From Dehalococcoidales bacterium (lineage in GTDB: Bacteria; Chloroflexota; Dehalococcoidia; Dehalococcoidales; Fen-1064): a stretch of 48,904 nt of DNA. Below are positions 1-9,050 of the stretch, in pieces. A program made the position numbers and the translations under genes. The stretch is taken from assembly GCA_016783135.1 (NCBI GenBank), contig JADHXC010000013.1:1-48904 (forward strand). Direction: 5' to 3'. Every line of letters begins with the position of its first letter. The first letter of the stretch is position 1. Below the pieces are notes generated by a model that saw nothing but the letters and a program-made list of their open reading frames with translations, was not told the DNA's origin and ran no database searches.

Positions 1-147
1 GAAGAGGAAACCGCCACCGTTGCGGTCATACCTGAGGCGGCTGCACCGGAGATAGAGCCTGAGGCTGAAGAGGAAACCGCCACCGTTGCGGTCATACCTG
101 AGGCAGCCGCACCGGAGACGGAGCCCGAGGCTGAAGAGGAGACCGCC
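1..147 (+). repeat. 66-bp in-frame tandem repeat in the rpoB tail
   Basis: Positions 1-66 and 67-132 are the same 66-bp unit with only a few substitutions, and a third copy starts at 133 and degrades after about 15 bases. The unit is a multiple of three, so copies can be gained or lost without breaking the frame. The array may extend left of the window. Confidence 0.9.
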
Positions 148-237
148 AGCACCAATGATACTATTGAGTCACCCACGCTTGAAGCGCAATCTGAGACCGA
201 GGAAGCACCGACCGGAGAGGTAGAAGAGAATGCTTGA
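1..237 (+). CDS. rpoB: RNA polymerase beta subunit, C-terminal end (partial)
   Basis: Frame 1 is open from the window edge to a TGA at 235-237. It encodes a very acidic, Ala/Pro/Glu/Thr-rich tail, not a folded domain. Identity as rpoB rests on context: the frame runs directly into rpoC, whose ATG (230) overlaps this stop by 8 bases, the usual rpoB-rpoC coupling. The tail contains two near-identical 22-residue units ([14 protein letters not shown]...) and the start of a third. The conserved RpoB C-terminus must lie upstream of the window, so this would be a lineage-specific disordered extension. What is seen is the tail and its coupling to rpoC; the rpoB assignment is inferred. Confidence 0.8.
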   Translation, partial: EEETATVAVIPEAAAPEIEPEAEEETATVAVIPEAAAPETEPEAEEETASTNDTIESPTLEAQSETEEAPTGEVEENA

Positions 238-3200
238 AGTTAATGATTTTGATGCTATCCGCATCTCACTGGCTTCACCGGAGCAGATCAGGAGTTGGTC
301 CTACGGTGAGGTTACCAAACCGGAGACAATCAACTACCGTACCCTGAAACCGGAGCGGGACGGCCTTTTCTGCGAGAAGATATTCGGCCCAACCAAGGAC
401 TACGAATGCTTCTGCGGAAAGTACAAGAAAATCCGCTACAAGGGAATAATCTGTGATAAGTGCGGTGTTGAAGTTGCCCGCGCCAAGGTGCGACGGGAGC
501 GAATGGGACACATCCAGCTGGCTTGTCCGGTAAGCCATATCTGGTTTGCTAAGGGGATACCCAGCCGATTGGGACTATTGCTGGACCAGTCGCCGCGGAA
601 CCTGGAGCGTGTCCTCTACTTCTCCCATTACATCATCACCTCGGTCAAGGAGGAAGCACGCGACCTGGCAATTGAAGAGCTCAAGGAGCAGATTTCCCAG
701 GACTACGCTGAGCGTAAGACAGGGCTGGAAGAGAAAATCGAGTCCATGTCCGATGCTTCCGTTGAGGAGGTAAACCAGCTCCGGCGAGACCTGGAAACAG
801 AACCGGTACCGCACAGGGATGAACTGGCTCGTGATGTTGAGCACCTCAAGGAACTCAAGGTGCAAAAGCTGCTCACCGAGAATGAATACCGTGACCAGAA
901 GCAGAAGTTCGGGCACCTCTTCGAAGCCGGTATGGGCGCCGAGGCAATCCTCAAGGTCATCAAGAAGGTAAACCTTGCCGACCTGCGTGACGAGTTGCTG
1001 GAGGAGAACCTTTCTTCCTCCGGGCAGCGCCGCAAGAAAGCAAGCAAGCGATTGCAGGTAGTAGAGGCCTTCCGTCGCAGCGGTAACAAACCCGAGTGGA
1101 TGATCATTACCGTACTGCCCGTGCTGCCGCCTGAACTCCGGCCGACGGTACAGCTTGATGGCGGGAGGTTCGCCATCAGCGATATCAATGACCTCTACCG
1201 GCGGGTTATCAACCGTAATAACCGGCTGCGGCACCTGATGGACATCGGTGCCCCGGAAATCATCATCCGCAACGAGAAACGGATGCTCCAGGAAGCAGTC
1301 GATTCACTCATCGATAACGGCAAACGTGGCCAGCCGGTCTCCATCAGCGGCAACCACAAGCTGAAGTCGCTGTCCGACATGTTGCGGGGCAAACAGGGAA
1401 GGTTCCGCCAGAACTTGCTGGGCAAGAGGGTAGACTATAGCGGACGCTCGGTGATAGTCATCGGTCCCGAACTCAAGCTTCATCAGTGCGGCCTGCCCCG
1501 GCGGATGGCCCTGGAGCTGTTCAAGCCCTTTGTCATGCGTCTGCTGATAGAACAGGGCCTGGCTCACAATATCAAGAGCGCCCGCCGGCTGGTGGAGAAG
1601 GGCAAGCCGGAAGTCTACGACATACTGGAAGACCTCGTCAAAGACCGGCCGGTACTGCTCAACCGGGCACCTACCCTTCACCGCCTTAGTATCCAGGCCT
1701 TCGAACCGGTGCTTATTGATGGTAGTGCCATCCAGATTCACCCCTTGGTCTGCTCCGCCTTTAACGCCGACTTCGATGGTGACCAGATGGCGGTACACAT
1801 CCCTCTATCCAAGGCCGCCGTCAAGGGTGCCAGGGAGACGATGCTGAGCATCCACAACATGATGCTGCCGTCCTCCGGCGAGCCGGTAGTAACACCCACC
1901 CTGGACATGGTACTCGGGTGCTATTACCTGACCACAATCAGACGAGGCGCTCAGAGAGAGGGTCTCCTCGGCAGTTTCGAAGAGGCCAAGCTCATGTACG
2001 AACTTGGTGCTCTCAATCTCAGGGAGGAGATTGAAGTCCGCGGACGGGAGAACGGGGAGAGGATAAAGACCAGTGTCGGGCGTATCATCTTCAATGATGC
2101 ACTGCCCGCGAAACTCCACTTTTACAACCAGCCAGTTGACAAGTCTGTCCTGAAGCAGGTCGTGACGGAGTGCGCTAAGCTGCTGAGCCATGAAGAGATG
2201 GCCATTGTGTTGGACGACCTCAAGGATATGGGCTTCCGGTATGCCACCAAGTCCGGCACGACTATCGCCATGAGCGATGTCGAGGTACCGGCGGCCAAAC
2301 CGAAACTGCTGAAAGAGGCTGAAGAAAAGGCGGCCCTCATCGAAAGCCAGTACAACCGGGGGCTGATAACCGAGGACGAAAGATACAACGGCGTGGTGGA
2401 CGTATGGATGGGGGCTACCGATAGGGTGGGCGAAGCTACTTCGGCCAGCCTCGACCCCCACGGTGGTGTTTACATGATGGCAACATCCGGGGCCAAGGGT
2501 AACATCACGCAGATCCGGCAGATGGCCGGCATGCGCGGGCTGATGACGAACCCTTCAGGCAAGATAATCGACTTCCCGATAAAATCCAGCTTCAGCGAAG
2601 GTCTCAGTGTCCTTGAGTACTTCATCTCCACCCACGGCGCCCGCAAGGGGTTGGCTGATACCGCCCTGCGGACATCGGAGAGCGGTTACCTTACCAGGCG
2701 ACTGGTCGATGTTTCCCATGATGTCATCATCCTTGATGAAGACTGCGGCACTACCGACGGTATCTGGATATCGGAGAGTGATAAATCGGAAATGCTGCCT
2801 CCTCTGATCGACCGGATAAATGGCCGTCTGGCAGCCAGTAAAGTAGTCCATCCGGAGACCGGAGAACTCATCGTGGACCGGAATGAAGAAATCGACGAAG
2901 TGAAGGCGAAAGAGATTATTGCTGCCGGGATTACGTCGGTCCAGATACGGTCCCCTCTGTCATGCCTGGCGCGGCAGGGTGTCTGTCAGCGTTGCTACGG
3001 CCGGGACCTTGGACGGGGTCGCAGGGTAGACCTCAACACGGCGGTAGGAATCATTGCTGCCCAGAGCATCGGAGAGCCGGGCACACAGTTGACCCTGCGC
3101 ACCTTCCACACCGGCGGGGTTGTCGGGCTTGATATTACCACCGGCCTGCCCAGAGTGGAAGAGCTCTTCGAAGCAAGAACGCCGAAAACCCAGGCTATCA

Positions 3201-4129
3201 TTTCAGAGATAAACGGTATCGCCGAGGTGATTCGCGGTGACGAAAGTCAATCTGTCAAAGTAATAAGCTCCGAACTCTTCCGTGCCGAGCATCAGCTACC
3301 GCCGGGATATAAGATAAAGGTGAAAAAAGGGAAATGGGTGGACATCGGGGACACTTTGGCCATCCCACCCGCCGCGAAGAAAAGACCAGCCGATAAAGAG
3401 ACGACGGTATCCGCCGAACTGGTTTCTGATGTGGAGCCAGTGGTGGCACGCGTTTCCGGAGAGGTCGTCATTGAGGACGGGCACCTTTCCGTTGCCTACA
3501 GGGAGATAGAAGAACGCGAGTACCGCGTCCCGGCTGCGATTCGCATTCGTGTCCAGAACGAAGATGTAGTGAGTGCGGGACAACAGCTCACCGAAGGCTC
3601 TGTCAACCCTCAGGACATACTGCATGTTCTCGGGCGGGAAGCCGTGCAGAAGTATCTGGTTGAAGAGGTACAGAAGGTCTACCGCTCCCAGGGCGTAACC
3701 ATCAACGACAAGCACATTGAAGTTATCGTCCGACAGATGTTGTCCAAGGTCCGCATCGATTCCTCAGGTGACACCGACCTCGTACCCGGAGAGGTGATGA
3801 ACCGGTTCCAGTTCGAAGATGTCAATGCCAAGATAGTGGCCGAGGGTGGCGACCCGGCGATAGCCCGTACCCTGCTGTTGGGCATAACCAGAGCAGCCCT
3901 GAGCACCAACAGCTGGCTGGCTGCCGCCTCCTTCCAGGAGACTACCAAGGTGCTGACCGAAGCGGCTGTCAAGAGGTCCACGGACCGGCTTATCGGACTG
4001 AAGGAGAACGTGATAATCGGCCGGTTGATACCCGCACGCTACACACCTATCGCACCCCTCGAAGAAGAACCGGCCCTGGTTGCCGCCGAAGAGGAAAGTG
4101 CGGTGGCCATGCTCACGGAGGAAGGGTGA
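230..4129 (+). CDS. rpoC: DNA-directed RNA polymerase subunit beta'
   Basis: Catalytic beta' subunit of RNA polymerase, 1299 residues, a normal length for Chloroflexota. The N-terminal zinc site is C60, C62, C75 and C78. The Mg-binding active-site motif NADFDGDQ lies at residues 512-519 with aspartates 514, 516 and 518. A second cysteine cluster ([13 protein letters not shown]) is encoded near 2955-3000 and is followed by the trigger-loop/bridge region around [13 protein letters not shown]. The C-terminus ends in an acidic Ala/Glu-rich stretch, a milder echo of the rpoB tail. The ATG at 230 overlaps the rpoB stop, so the two subunits are translationally coupled. Identity is certain from the motifs. 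Confidence 0.99.
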   Translation: MLEVNDFDAIRISLASPEQIRSWSYGEVTKPETINYRTLKPERDGLFCEKIFGPTKDYECFCGKYKKIRYKGIICDKCGVEVARAKVRRERMGHIQLACPVSHIWFAKGIPSRLGLLLDQSPRNLERVLYFSHYIITSVKEEARDLAIEELKEQISQDYAERKTGLEEKIESMSDASVEEVNQLRRDLETEPVPHRDELARDVEHLKELKVQKLLTENEYRDQKQKFGHLFEAGMGAEAILKVIKKVNLADLRDELLEENLSSSGQRRKKASKRLQVVEAFRRSGNKPEWMIITVLPVLPPELRPTVQLDGGRFAISDINDLYRRVINRNNRLRHLMDIGAPEIIIRNEKRMLQEAVDSLIDNGKRGQPVSISGNHKLKSLSDMLRGKQGRFRQNLLGKRVDYSGRSVIVIGPELKLHQCGLPRRMALELFKPFVMRLLIEQGLAHNIKSARRLVEKGKPEVYDILEDLVKDRPVLLNRAPTLHRLSIQAFEPVLIDGSAIQIHPLVCSAFNADFDGDQMAVHIPLSKAAVKGARETMLSIHNMMLPSSGEPVVTPTLDMVLGCYYLTTIRRGAQREGLLGSFEEAKLMYELGALNLREEIEVRGRENGERIKTSVGRIIFNDALPAKLHFYNQPVDKSVLKQVVTECAKLLSHEEMAIVLDDLKDMGFRYATKSGTTIAMSDVEVPAAKPKLLKEAEEKAALIESQYNRGLITEDERYNGVVDVWMGATDRVGEATSASLDPHGGVYMMATSGAKGNITQIRQMAGMRGLMTNPSGKIIDFPIKSSFSEGLSVLEYFISTHGARKGLADTALRTSESGYLTRRLVDVSHDVIILDEDCGTTDGIWISESDKSEMLPPLIDRINGRLAASKVVHPETGELIVDRNEEIDEVKAKEIIAAGITSVQIRSPLSCLARQGVCQRCYGRDLGRGRRVDLNTAVGIIAAQSIGEPGTQLTLRTFHTGGVVGLDITTGLPRVEELFEARTPKTQAIISEINGIAEVIRGDESQSVKVISSELFRAEHQLPPGYKIKVKKGKWVDIGDTLAIPPAAKKRPADKETTVSAELVSDVEPVVARVSGEVVIEDGHLSVAYREIEEREYRVPAAIRIRVQNEDVVSAGQQLTEGSVNPQDILHVLGREAVQKYLVEEVQKVYRSQGVTINDKHIEVIVRQMLSKVRIDSSGDTDLVPGEVMNRFQFEDVNAKIVAEGGDPAIARTLLLGITRAALSTNSWLAAASFQETTKVLTEAAVKRSTDRLIGLKENVIIGRLIPARYTPIAPLEEEPALVAAEEESAVAMLTEEG

Positions 4130-4211
4130 GACGCTTAACCTCTTCACGGCCACCCATCGCAGCGACATGGTGTGCCGGACCAACAGTATGCCCTTGCAAC
4201 CCACCCAGAGA

Positions 4212-4244
4212 GGGGCTGTGGGATGTCCCCAGCCCATTTCTCTG
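4212..4244 (+). terminator. Rho-independent-type terminator after rpoC
   Basis: A GC-rich hairpin pairs GGGCTG (4213-4218) plus GGGA with TCCC plus CAGCCC (4230-4235), with one bulged T and a tight loop, followed by ATTTCTCT. It sits about 85 bases after the rpoC stop and would end the rpoBC transcript. The T-tract is imperfect. Confidence 0.55.
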
Positions 4245-4599
4245 TGACTGATCGCACATTCTAGTCGATTGTGCAACGTCCCGTTGGCTACCGGTCTGTA
4301 CCGGTCGTGCCTATCGATGAAGAGGCATACTGCTCAGGGATAGTAGACTAGACCTGTAGTCTGTGACACAGTGCCAGGGTCATTGTACATTGATAACATC
4401 AACTCACCGGTAGAGGGCCACTAGACAGGAGCAGAGTAATTCGTCTTCAAGCAAGTCAGTACTGTCGCTCCATATATCAACACTCCCGACCGGCCTCCTT
4501 TGCGTGAGTGATATAATCTGAGGGTCCTTGATGCGTTGCATGATGGCTCTGGTGAATCGTTCACTGCCAATGACTCTGAATGACCGCCCCCAGAAAGCC
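4245..4599. other. Gene-free stretch between rpoC terminator and MBL hydrolase
   Basis: I see no ORF with a ribosome-binding site, no tRNA and no clear repeat here. A long minus-strand frame through 4404-5234 is the shadow of the hydrolase gene. Confidence 0.5.
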
Positions 4600-5484
4600 T
4601 TAACTCGTCGTTTCAACCGGTTGCCACTGCCATTCCTTCCCATTCTGGACAACGTGACCCAGACCAGGAAACGGGAAGTGAAAGGCAAGCACCAGGGCTT
4701 TCTCAGTTGCCGCCTTAGCCAATATCCTACGCCTGGTAGCCTCGACCTGTCCCGGGTCCAAATCAACTGCAGCGTACCAGTCTGGCTCCTCAAGGTGGAT
4801 TGGATGGAGCACGGTATCGGACACGCACAGTAATTGTTCACCTTCGGAGGAAATGGCAAGCGCCATGTGCCCCGGCGTATGCCCTGGTGCCGCAATGGCC
4901 TGTATGCCGGGTAAGACTTCCGTTTCGTGGTCAACGAGACTAAGCTGGCTTTGAATCGGGGGAAGGTTCTTGAGTGCGTATCCCAGGAGAACTTCTCTGG
5001 AGTGTTCGTCAAGCTTAAGTTCTGCCTGCTCCGACATCCAGAAATCCCACTCGTCTCTCCAGATAACGTAACGGGCATTTGCATAAACCGGCTTGCCCTC
5101 GGCATCAGTGTTCCCACCGAGGTGATCCGGATGTCCGTGGGTAAGGATAACAGTGTCAATGTCCTCCGGTGCAATCCCCTCAGTCTTAAGGTTTTGAAGA
5201 AGTCTCCCTGTGTTTGGGCCAAGACCATTCGCACCCGTGTCCACTAGCACCCGATGCTCACCCGTGTTTACCGTAAGACAGATGAATGGACTTACCCACT
5301 CTACCCAGTTTTCTAGCTGCAGGTTGTGCTCAAGCAGCGCCTGCTCAAGGCGTTGTCTTGGTGCGTTAACGAAAAGAAAACCGGCGGGGGGTGGGAAGAC
5401 GGGTGGTGCGTATACGTGGGTGCCGTCACTTACCGACACGCATTCGAAACTGCCTATCTTGAATCTATGGGTTTCCTTATTCAT
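4600..5484 (-). CDS. MBL-fold metallo-hydrolase
   Basis: A 294-residue metallo-beta-lactamase-fold hydrolase. The metal-binding motif THGHPDHLGG gives H116, H118, D120 and H121; further conserved elements are DTGANGLGP before it and the GHTPGHMAL histidine segment after it. This resembles the branch that includes lactonases and other zinc hydrolases, but the substrate cannot be read from sequence. I chose the ATG at 5484 because GAGGTGG lies 7-8 bases upstream; the longer open frame to 5619 has no ribosome-binding site and its extra 45 residues look non-coding. No signal peptide is seen, so it is probably cytoplasmic. It stands alone between rpoC and the HD pseudogene. Confidence 0.88.
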   Translation of the reverse strand: MNKETHRFKIGSFECVSVSDGTHVYAPPVFPPPAGFLFVNAPRQRLEQALLEHNLQLENWVEWVSPFICLTVNTGEHRVLVDTGANGLGPNTGRLLQNLKTEGIAPEDIDTVILTHGHPDHLGGNTDAEGKPVYANARYVIWRDEWDFWMSEQAELKLDEHSREVLLGYALKNLPPIQSQLSLVDHETEVLPGIQAIAAPGHTPGHMALAISSEGEQLLCVSDTVLHPIHLEEPDWYAAVDLDPGQVEATRRRILAKAATEKALVLAFHFPFPGLGHVVQNGKEWQWQPVETTS

Positions 5485-5642
5485 CTTCTGCCACCTCATC
5501 ACAGACGACGAACCAGACTCCAGTATACAGCAGGATGGAGCTAGAAAGAAAATTACCTGACATTCCGCCCGATTGTGTGATGCCATACGACAGGCGACAG
5601 TCTGGCGGACATCCTTCACACAACCCGGTCCTGATGTCGTGA

Positions 5643-6302
5643 CTATGTTTCAAGATGCAATTCGCGCTGGAACTGCTCACAAAAGGAAACCAAGAACCTG
5701 TATCGTTCCGTCGCCATCTTCTTCGCCGTTTCGGTGTGGAACGCGTTCAGAAGCGTCTCCTTTCCACTCAGAAATCGTTCTGGCACCGATTCAATGCCCA
5801 GGCGTCTATCAAATGCACTCGTCCGTTGAAAGGCTCTGGCAATCCACGTGGCTCAAAGGAGTTCCAGCTTATCAGCATCGCTGACGATTCGTGATTCAAG
5901 CGTCGTCTATTCCGTCCCTTTGGTATGTTCGCTGATGATCCGCTTCACGTGCTGTCTCTCCTCGTTCGAATAGCCGAGGCGTTCCAGAAATCGCTCTGCA
6001 ATGAGCGCGCCTAACTCCCCATGGTCCGTTGAGGGAAGCACATACAACGCCAGAAAGTCGAGAAAATCATTCTCATCTCTACCTAACGCGAGTTTGCTCC
6101 ATCCAAGCGGTACATTACCGATGTCATGGAGAAGGGCAGCAGTTTCGACGATCTGACAGTCAGCACCTTCTTGTGTCCCAACCTTCACGCCCAGTTTCGC
6201 CACACGTCGAACATGATCGGCGCCATGACAGTAACTCAGATCTGCCTGGTATGTCTCCAAGAAGGCACGGATCCTCTCGATGAGTTGAGCATGTTCCATC
6301 AT
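5643..6302 (-). pseudogene. HD-domain phosphohydrolase broken by two in-frame stops
   Basis: Reading from ATG 6302 (preceded by AGGAGGG) gives an HD hydrolase with H30, H59 and D60 (motifs HGADH and LLHDIG), then a TAG at codon 132 (5907-5909). The same frame continues past it with TTLESRIVSDADKLELL, hits TGA at codon 150 (5853-5855), and continues with ATWIARAFQRTSAF and LNAFHTETAKKMATERYRF to a final TAG at 5643-5645. The post-stop sequence is exactly what this family (metal-dependent HD proteins of ~215 residues) carries: the DADK motif and the HTETAKK helix. The TGA sits where the family has Gly, so GGA to TGA is likely. The gene is full length in frame (220 codons) but twice interrupted; the 131-residue N-terminal piece could still be made. 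Confidence 0.85.
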
Positions 6303-6541
6303 CGTTCCCTCCTCAGAGCAACTCCATACCGCTATCGACAATCCACGCGATTGACCTGCCCGCAAGAACTATACCACTTTGGATTTAGAGTTCCCGGCAT
6401 TGGAGCCTGATGGACAGCGTCGGATCCTATTGTAGCATGTGGATGGACAGGCCACCATATGCTCTCCGAAGGCCAATTTGCTGCACAGAGCGCCAGTTTA
6501 TGTGAAGCGCTGTCGCCAGTCATCCCGCGTGGGGTAAGTCT

Positions 6542-6612
6542 CTACGCCCCCAGAATCTCCTTGTGCTTCAGTGCCCTCCTGAACTGTCCGTCTGGCACTT
6601 CGGGCACATCAT
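6542..6612 (-). pseudogene. Deletion scar of an ATPase/adenylate-cyclase-type gene
   Basis: Only about 70 bases remain. From ATG 6612, MMCPKCQTDSSGG reads like the N-terminal zinc ribbon of large class III cyclase/ATPase-TPR proteins. In another frame the same bases end with RRALKHKEILGA and TAG at 6542-6544, matching the C-terminus of the relic at 15195-15365 (RALRHKEILGA). The two ends of one gene seem to be joined by a large internal deletion. The flanks 6303-6541 and 6613-6746 show nothing else I can support. Confidence 0.45.
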
Positions 6613-6746
6613 GGTGAACGCCCCCGTGCTGAATCAGTGCCCACAGTCTATGACGGGTCTCTGAGGATGTCAAGCGACATCGGCTTGCGCAACGATACGC
6701 TTGCTCTCTCGCATCGTGGTGTGCCCGTGGGCTTATTGGTTGGGTA

Positions 6747-7382
6747 CTATGGTAGGAGACGCCTCAAGGACCCGCCGAAGCGATTGGCAGTCCGTCGCAC
6801 CACGGGCAGACGGGCAATCATCAGCACTGTTACCGCCACCGCGAACAGCACAGGTCTGCTGAGATCCGCCTTGACCTGCAATGCGAAGTGGGCAATGGCG
6901 AGCACAGATGCCAGGTAGACCAACCAATGCAGACGCTGCCAGTTCCTGCCGAGCCGTTTCATCCATCCTCTAGTCGAGGTCACTGCCAGAGGCAACAGGG
7001 CGAGAAACGAGGCGAACCCCAACAGCACATAGCGCTTCTCGAAGATTCCTTCACCTATCAGGCCAGGATCGAAACCGTAGTCTATGGCAACGAAGTTCAG
7101 CAGGTGCAGGCCGGCATACATGAAAGCGTATAGTCCCAGGGGCCGCCGTAGTGACTGTACCCGGGGAAGGCGGAGCATTCGGCTGACGGGCGAGCAGGCC
7201 AGGGATAACACCAGCAGGATAAGCGCATACCGGCCGGTGCGGAGTTGGACTTCCTGTATCGGGTTTGCCGTCAATCTGTCCGTCGCGAAGTCCCAGAGGA
7301 GTATCGCCAGGGGTACTAGTGACCCGACGTGGACCGCGAGGGGAAGCAAGGATACCCTGAGCCGGTGCAAACGCCGTAGCAT
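6747..7382 (-). CDS. msrQ: Heme-binding membrane subunit of methionine sulfoxide reductase (MsrQ-like)
   Basis: A 211-residue integral membrane protein of the ferric-reductase-like transmembrane family. About six hydrophobic helices are visible, with the histidines typical of MsrQ heme ligation in LGLYAFMYAGLHLLNF and LHWLVYLASVLAIAHF. Known members pass electrons from the quinone pool or flavin to the periplasmic catalytic partner. The start ATG overlaps the stop of msrP by one base (TGATG), so both are made from one message. Length and gene pairing fit MsrQ well. Confidence 0.9.
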   Translation of the reverse strand: MLRRLHRLRVSLLPLAVHVGSLVPLAILLWDFATDRLTANPIQEVQLRTGRYALILLVLSLACSPVSRMLRLPRVQSLRRPLGLYAFMYAGLHLLNFVAIDYGFDPGLIGEGIFEKRYVLLGFASFLALLPLAVTSTRGWMKRLGRNWQRLHWLVYLASVLAIAHFALQVKADLSRPVLFAVAVTVLMIARLPVVRRTANRFGGSLRRLLP

Positions 7383-8326
7383 CAGAACAGTTCTTTGGGG
7401 TCCATGCCTTCGTAGAGGTGGGCCACCTCATCGGCGTAACCGTTGAGGGGCAGCGTAGGCCGGCGGCGCAGTTCCCCGATGCGCCGCTCGCTGGACTGCG
7501 ACCAGCGGGGGTGAGGTATGTCCGGGTTCACGTTACCATAGAACCCGTATTCATGCCGCGCTGTGGCCATCCACAGAGAGACTGGCATCTCTTCCACCAG
7601 ATCGATTCTGACGACCGACTTTATGCTCTTGAAACCGTATTTCCAGGGAACAACGAGCCGAATCGGCGCACCGTCCTGGGGCAGCAGCGGCCTACCGTAG
7701 ATGCCGGTGGCGAGTATCGTCAGCTTGTGCATGGCCTCATCGAGGCGCAGTCCCTCGACGTACGGCCAGTCATAGGTTCGGTTCTTCTGCCCGGGCATCT
7801 GCTCGGGGTCGTAGAGGGTTTCGAAGCGCACGTATCTGGCCTTCCCGGTCGGCTCAACGTCTTCGAGCAGGCTGGCCAGCGGAAATCCCAGCCACGGTAT
7901 GACCATTGACCAGGCCTCCACGCAGCGAAGACGGTAGATCCGCTCTTCCTGGGGATACCTCTGTAGTAACTCATCCATGCTGACGGTCCGAGGCTTGCGG
8001 ACCAGTCCTCCCACTTCTACGTTCCAGGGAGATGTCCTGAAATCCTGGGCAAGCAGGGCGACCTTCTGCTTGTCAGTAGTGAACTCGTAGAAGTTGTTAT
8101 AGCTGATGATATCCTCACAGGGCGTCAATGGGTCACCGAGTTCGTCTGTGTCCGCGCCTACCTGTGCCGACTGGCACCAGTCATCACTGGGGGGAGCTGG
8201 TTCGGGGCCGTCACACCCGCCGAAGAGGACGATACTGGCCACCGTGGCGCCGACGCCTGTCAGGAACCTGCGACGGGAAAGATACACGTGCTCCGGGGTA
8301 ATCTCTAATGGGTCTATCTCAGCCAT
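7382..8326 (-). CDS. msrP: Protein-methionine-sulfoxide reductase catalytic subunit (MsrP-like)
   Basis: A molybdopterin enzyme that reduces oxidised methionines in extracytoplasmic proteins. From the ATG at 8326 it has 314 residues and a twin-arginine signal SRRRFLTG at residues 17-24, followed by a hydrophobic stretch ending in GGC, so it may be a Tat lipoprotein. The family core is clear: ISYNNFYEF, RIYRLRCVEAWSM with the Mo-ligating C135, YPYVEGLRLDEAMH-like segment, PWKYGFKSIKS and HPRWSQSSERRIG. The open frame reaches 8377, but the shorter start fits the family. No strong ribosome-binding site is seen at either start. It is translationally coupled to msrQ downstream. Confidence 0.93.
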   Translation of the reverse strand: MAEIDPLEITPEHVYLSRRRFLTGVGATVASIVLFGGCDGPEPAPPSDDWCQSAQVGADTDELGDPLTPCEDIISYNNFYEFTTDKQKVALLAQDFRTSPWNVEVGGLVRKPRTVSMDELLQRYPQEERIYRLRCVEAWSMVIPWLGFPLASLLEDVEPTGKARYVRFETLYDPEQMPGQKNRTYDWPYVEGLRLDEAMHKLTILATGIYGRPLLPQDGAPIRLVVPWKYGFKSIKSVVRIDLVEEMPVSLWMATARHEYGFYGNVNPDIPHPRWSQSSERRIGELRRRPTLPLNGYADEVAHLYEGMDPKELF

Positions 8327-8678
8327 CCTGCCCTGTCTGCCCCCATCATGTCTGGCAAACCCATTCCGCACTTCCATGCTACACCAGGCAGGTCAGAGAT
8401 GCAACACGGCACTGGTACCATGTATCTAGCCACTGCCCACAGCCGGGTCACGAGATTCTCAGACAGACCTCACAGGGAAGGCTCATACCCTCAGCCAACG
8501 AACGCCACGTTTCGTAACGTGTGGGCCCGCCACGCGTGGAACTGACCGAACCCCAACTCAAGGTCCAACAGGTACCATGTTTCTGAAACGACCCCCTGGA
8601 AAGCGAACGTGTGGCCTATGTGATAGGGAAGCTCAGACCTTTGTCCCCGCCCCCCTCAACCCCCGCACCGAGCCACCC
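8327..8678. other. Gene-free stretch upstream of msrP
   Basis: No supported ORF, RNA gene or clear promoter was found. The only notable feature is that it abuts direct repeat copy 1. Confidence 0.4.
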
Positions 8679-8883
8679 CATAGGCGAAAGCGAGAATGTG
8701 GCCAATCCAGAGAGCTTCAGAAAGCAGTTGCTGACTGCTTTGACAGGATGGTATCCCCCAGGCGTGAAAAAGAGGTTCTTAAAAAAGTTGGTTAGCTATC
8801 CGTTAGCAGAAACAGAAAAAGCCCCCGGTTCCATTCTCAGATTCAGAGGCTTTTTAGCTTCAAATTTGGTAGCAGGGGTTGGA
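8679..8883. repeat. Direct repeat copy 1 (tRNA-fMet 3' end plus flank)
   Basis: About 200 bp shared, in the same orientation, with 17119-17320. Shared order on the plus strand: a segment that reads VANPESFRKQLLTALT.WYPP, an A-rich stretch, a terminator ending GGCTTTTTAGCTTCAA, then TTGGTAGC.GGGGTTGGA, which is the complement of the tRNA-fMet 3' end. Many differences in the VANPESF part are third-position or conservative, so it was once coding. Copy 1 continues into further tRNA sequence to 8950. Confidence 0.85.
8816..8855 (-). terminator. Terminator in repeat copy 1
   Basis: AAAAAGCC (8816-8823) pairs with GGCTTTTT (8848-8855), an 8-bp stem with a long loop and T-runs on both sides, so it could act in either direction. 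On the minus strand it follows the tRNA-like remnant, as the matching terminator in copy 2 would have followed tRNA-fMet. Confidence 0.5.
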
Positions 8884-8950
8884 TTCGAACCAACGACCTT
8901 CGGATTGCAGACTTTTCAGAACTTGTGCTACTCTATACCAACTCCCTGCA
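8867..8950 (-). pseudogene. Degenerate tRNA-fMet-like remnant
   Basis: The 3' half is almost identical to the intact tRNA-fMet (variable loop AGGTC, T-stem GTTGG/CCAAC, ACCA end). The acceptor still pairs over six base pairs, including an A-U where the intact gene has G-C, a compensatory-looking change. The D-arm and the 5' side of the anticodon stem cannot be folded and the remnant is about 8 bases too long. No promoter lies upstream. I read it as a tRNA relic or att-like fragment, not a working tRNA. Confidence 0.6.
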
Positions 8951-9050
8951 GGGACTGGCTGGACTTGAGAAGGTGTTGTTCCGTTGAAGCATCAGCAGGT
9001 GGGAGTCAGTCATAGACGGCCGCAACCTGAGCTACCTGGGACGAGGGTCA

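Noticed and set aside
1-147. CRISPR-like array from the tandem repeat at the left edge
   Set aside because: Units are contiguous, in frame and without spacers.
4404-5234. Long minus-strand ORF overlapping the MBL hydrolase
   Set aside because: It is in another frame of a gene with clear metal-binding motifs and has Arg/Leu-rich, family-less content.
5643-6302. Programmed frameshift or selenocysteine in the HD gene
   Set aside because: There is no frame change, two different stop codons are involved, and the TGA aligns with Gly in the family.
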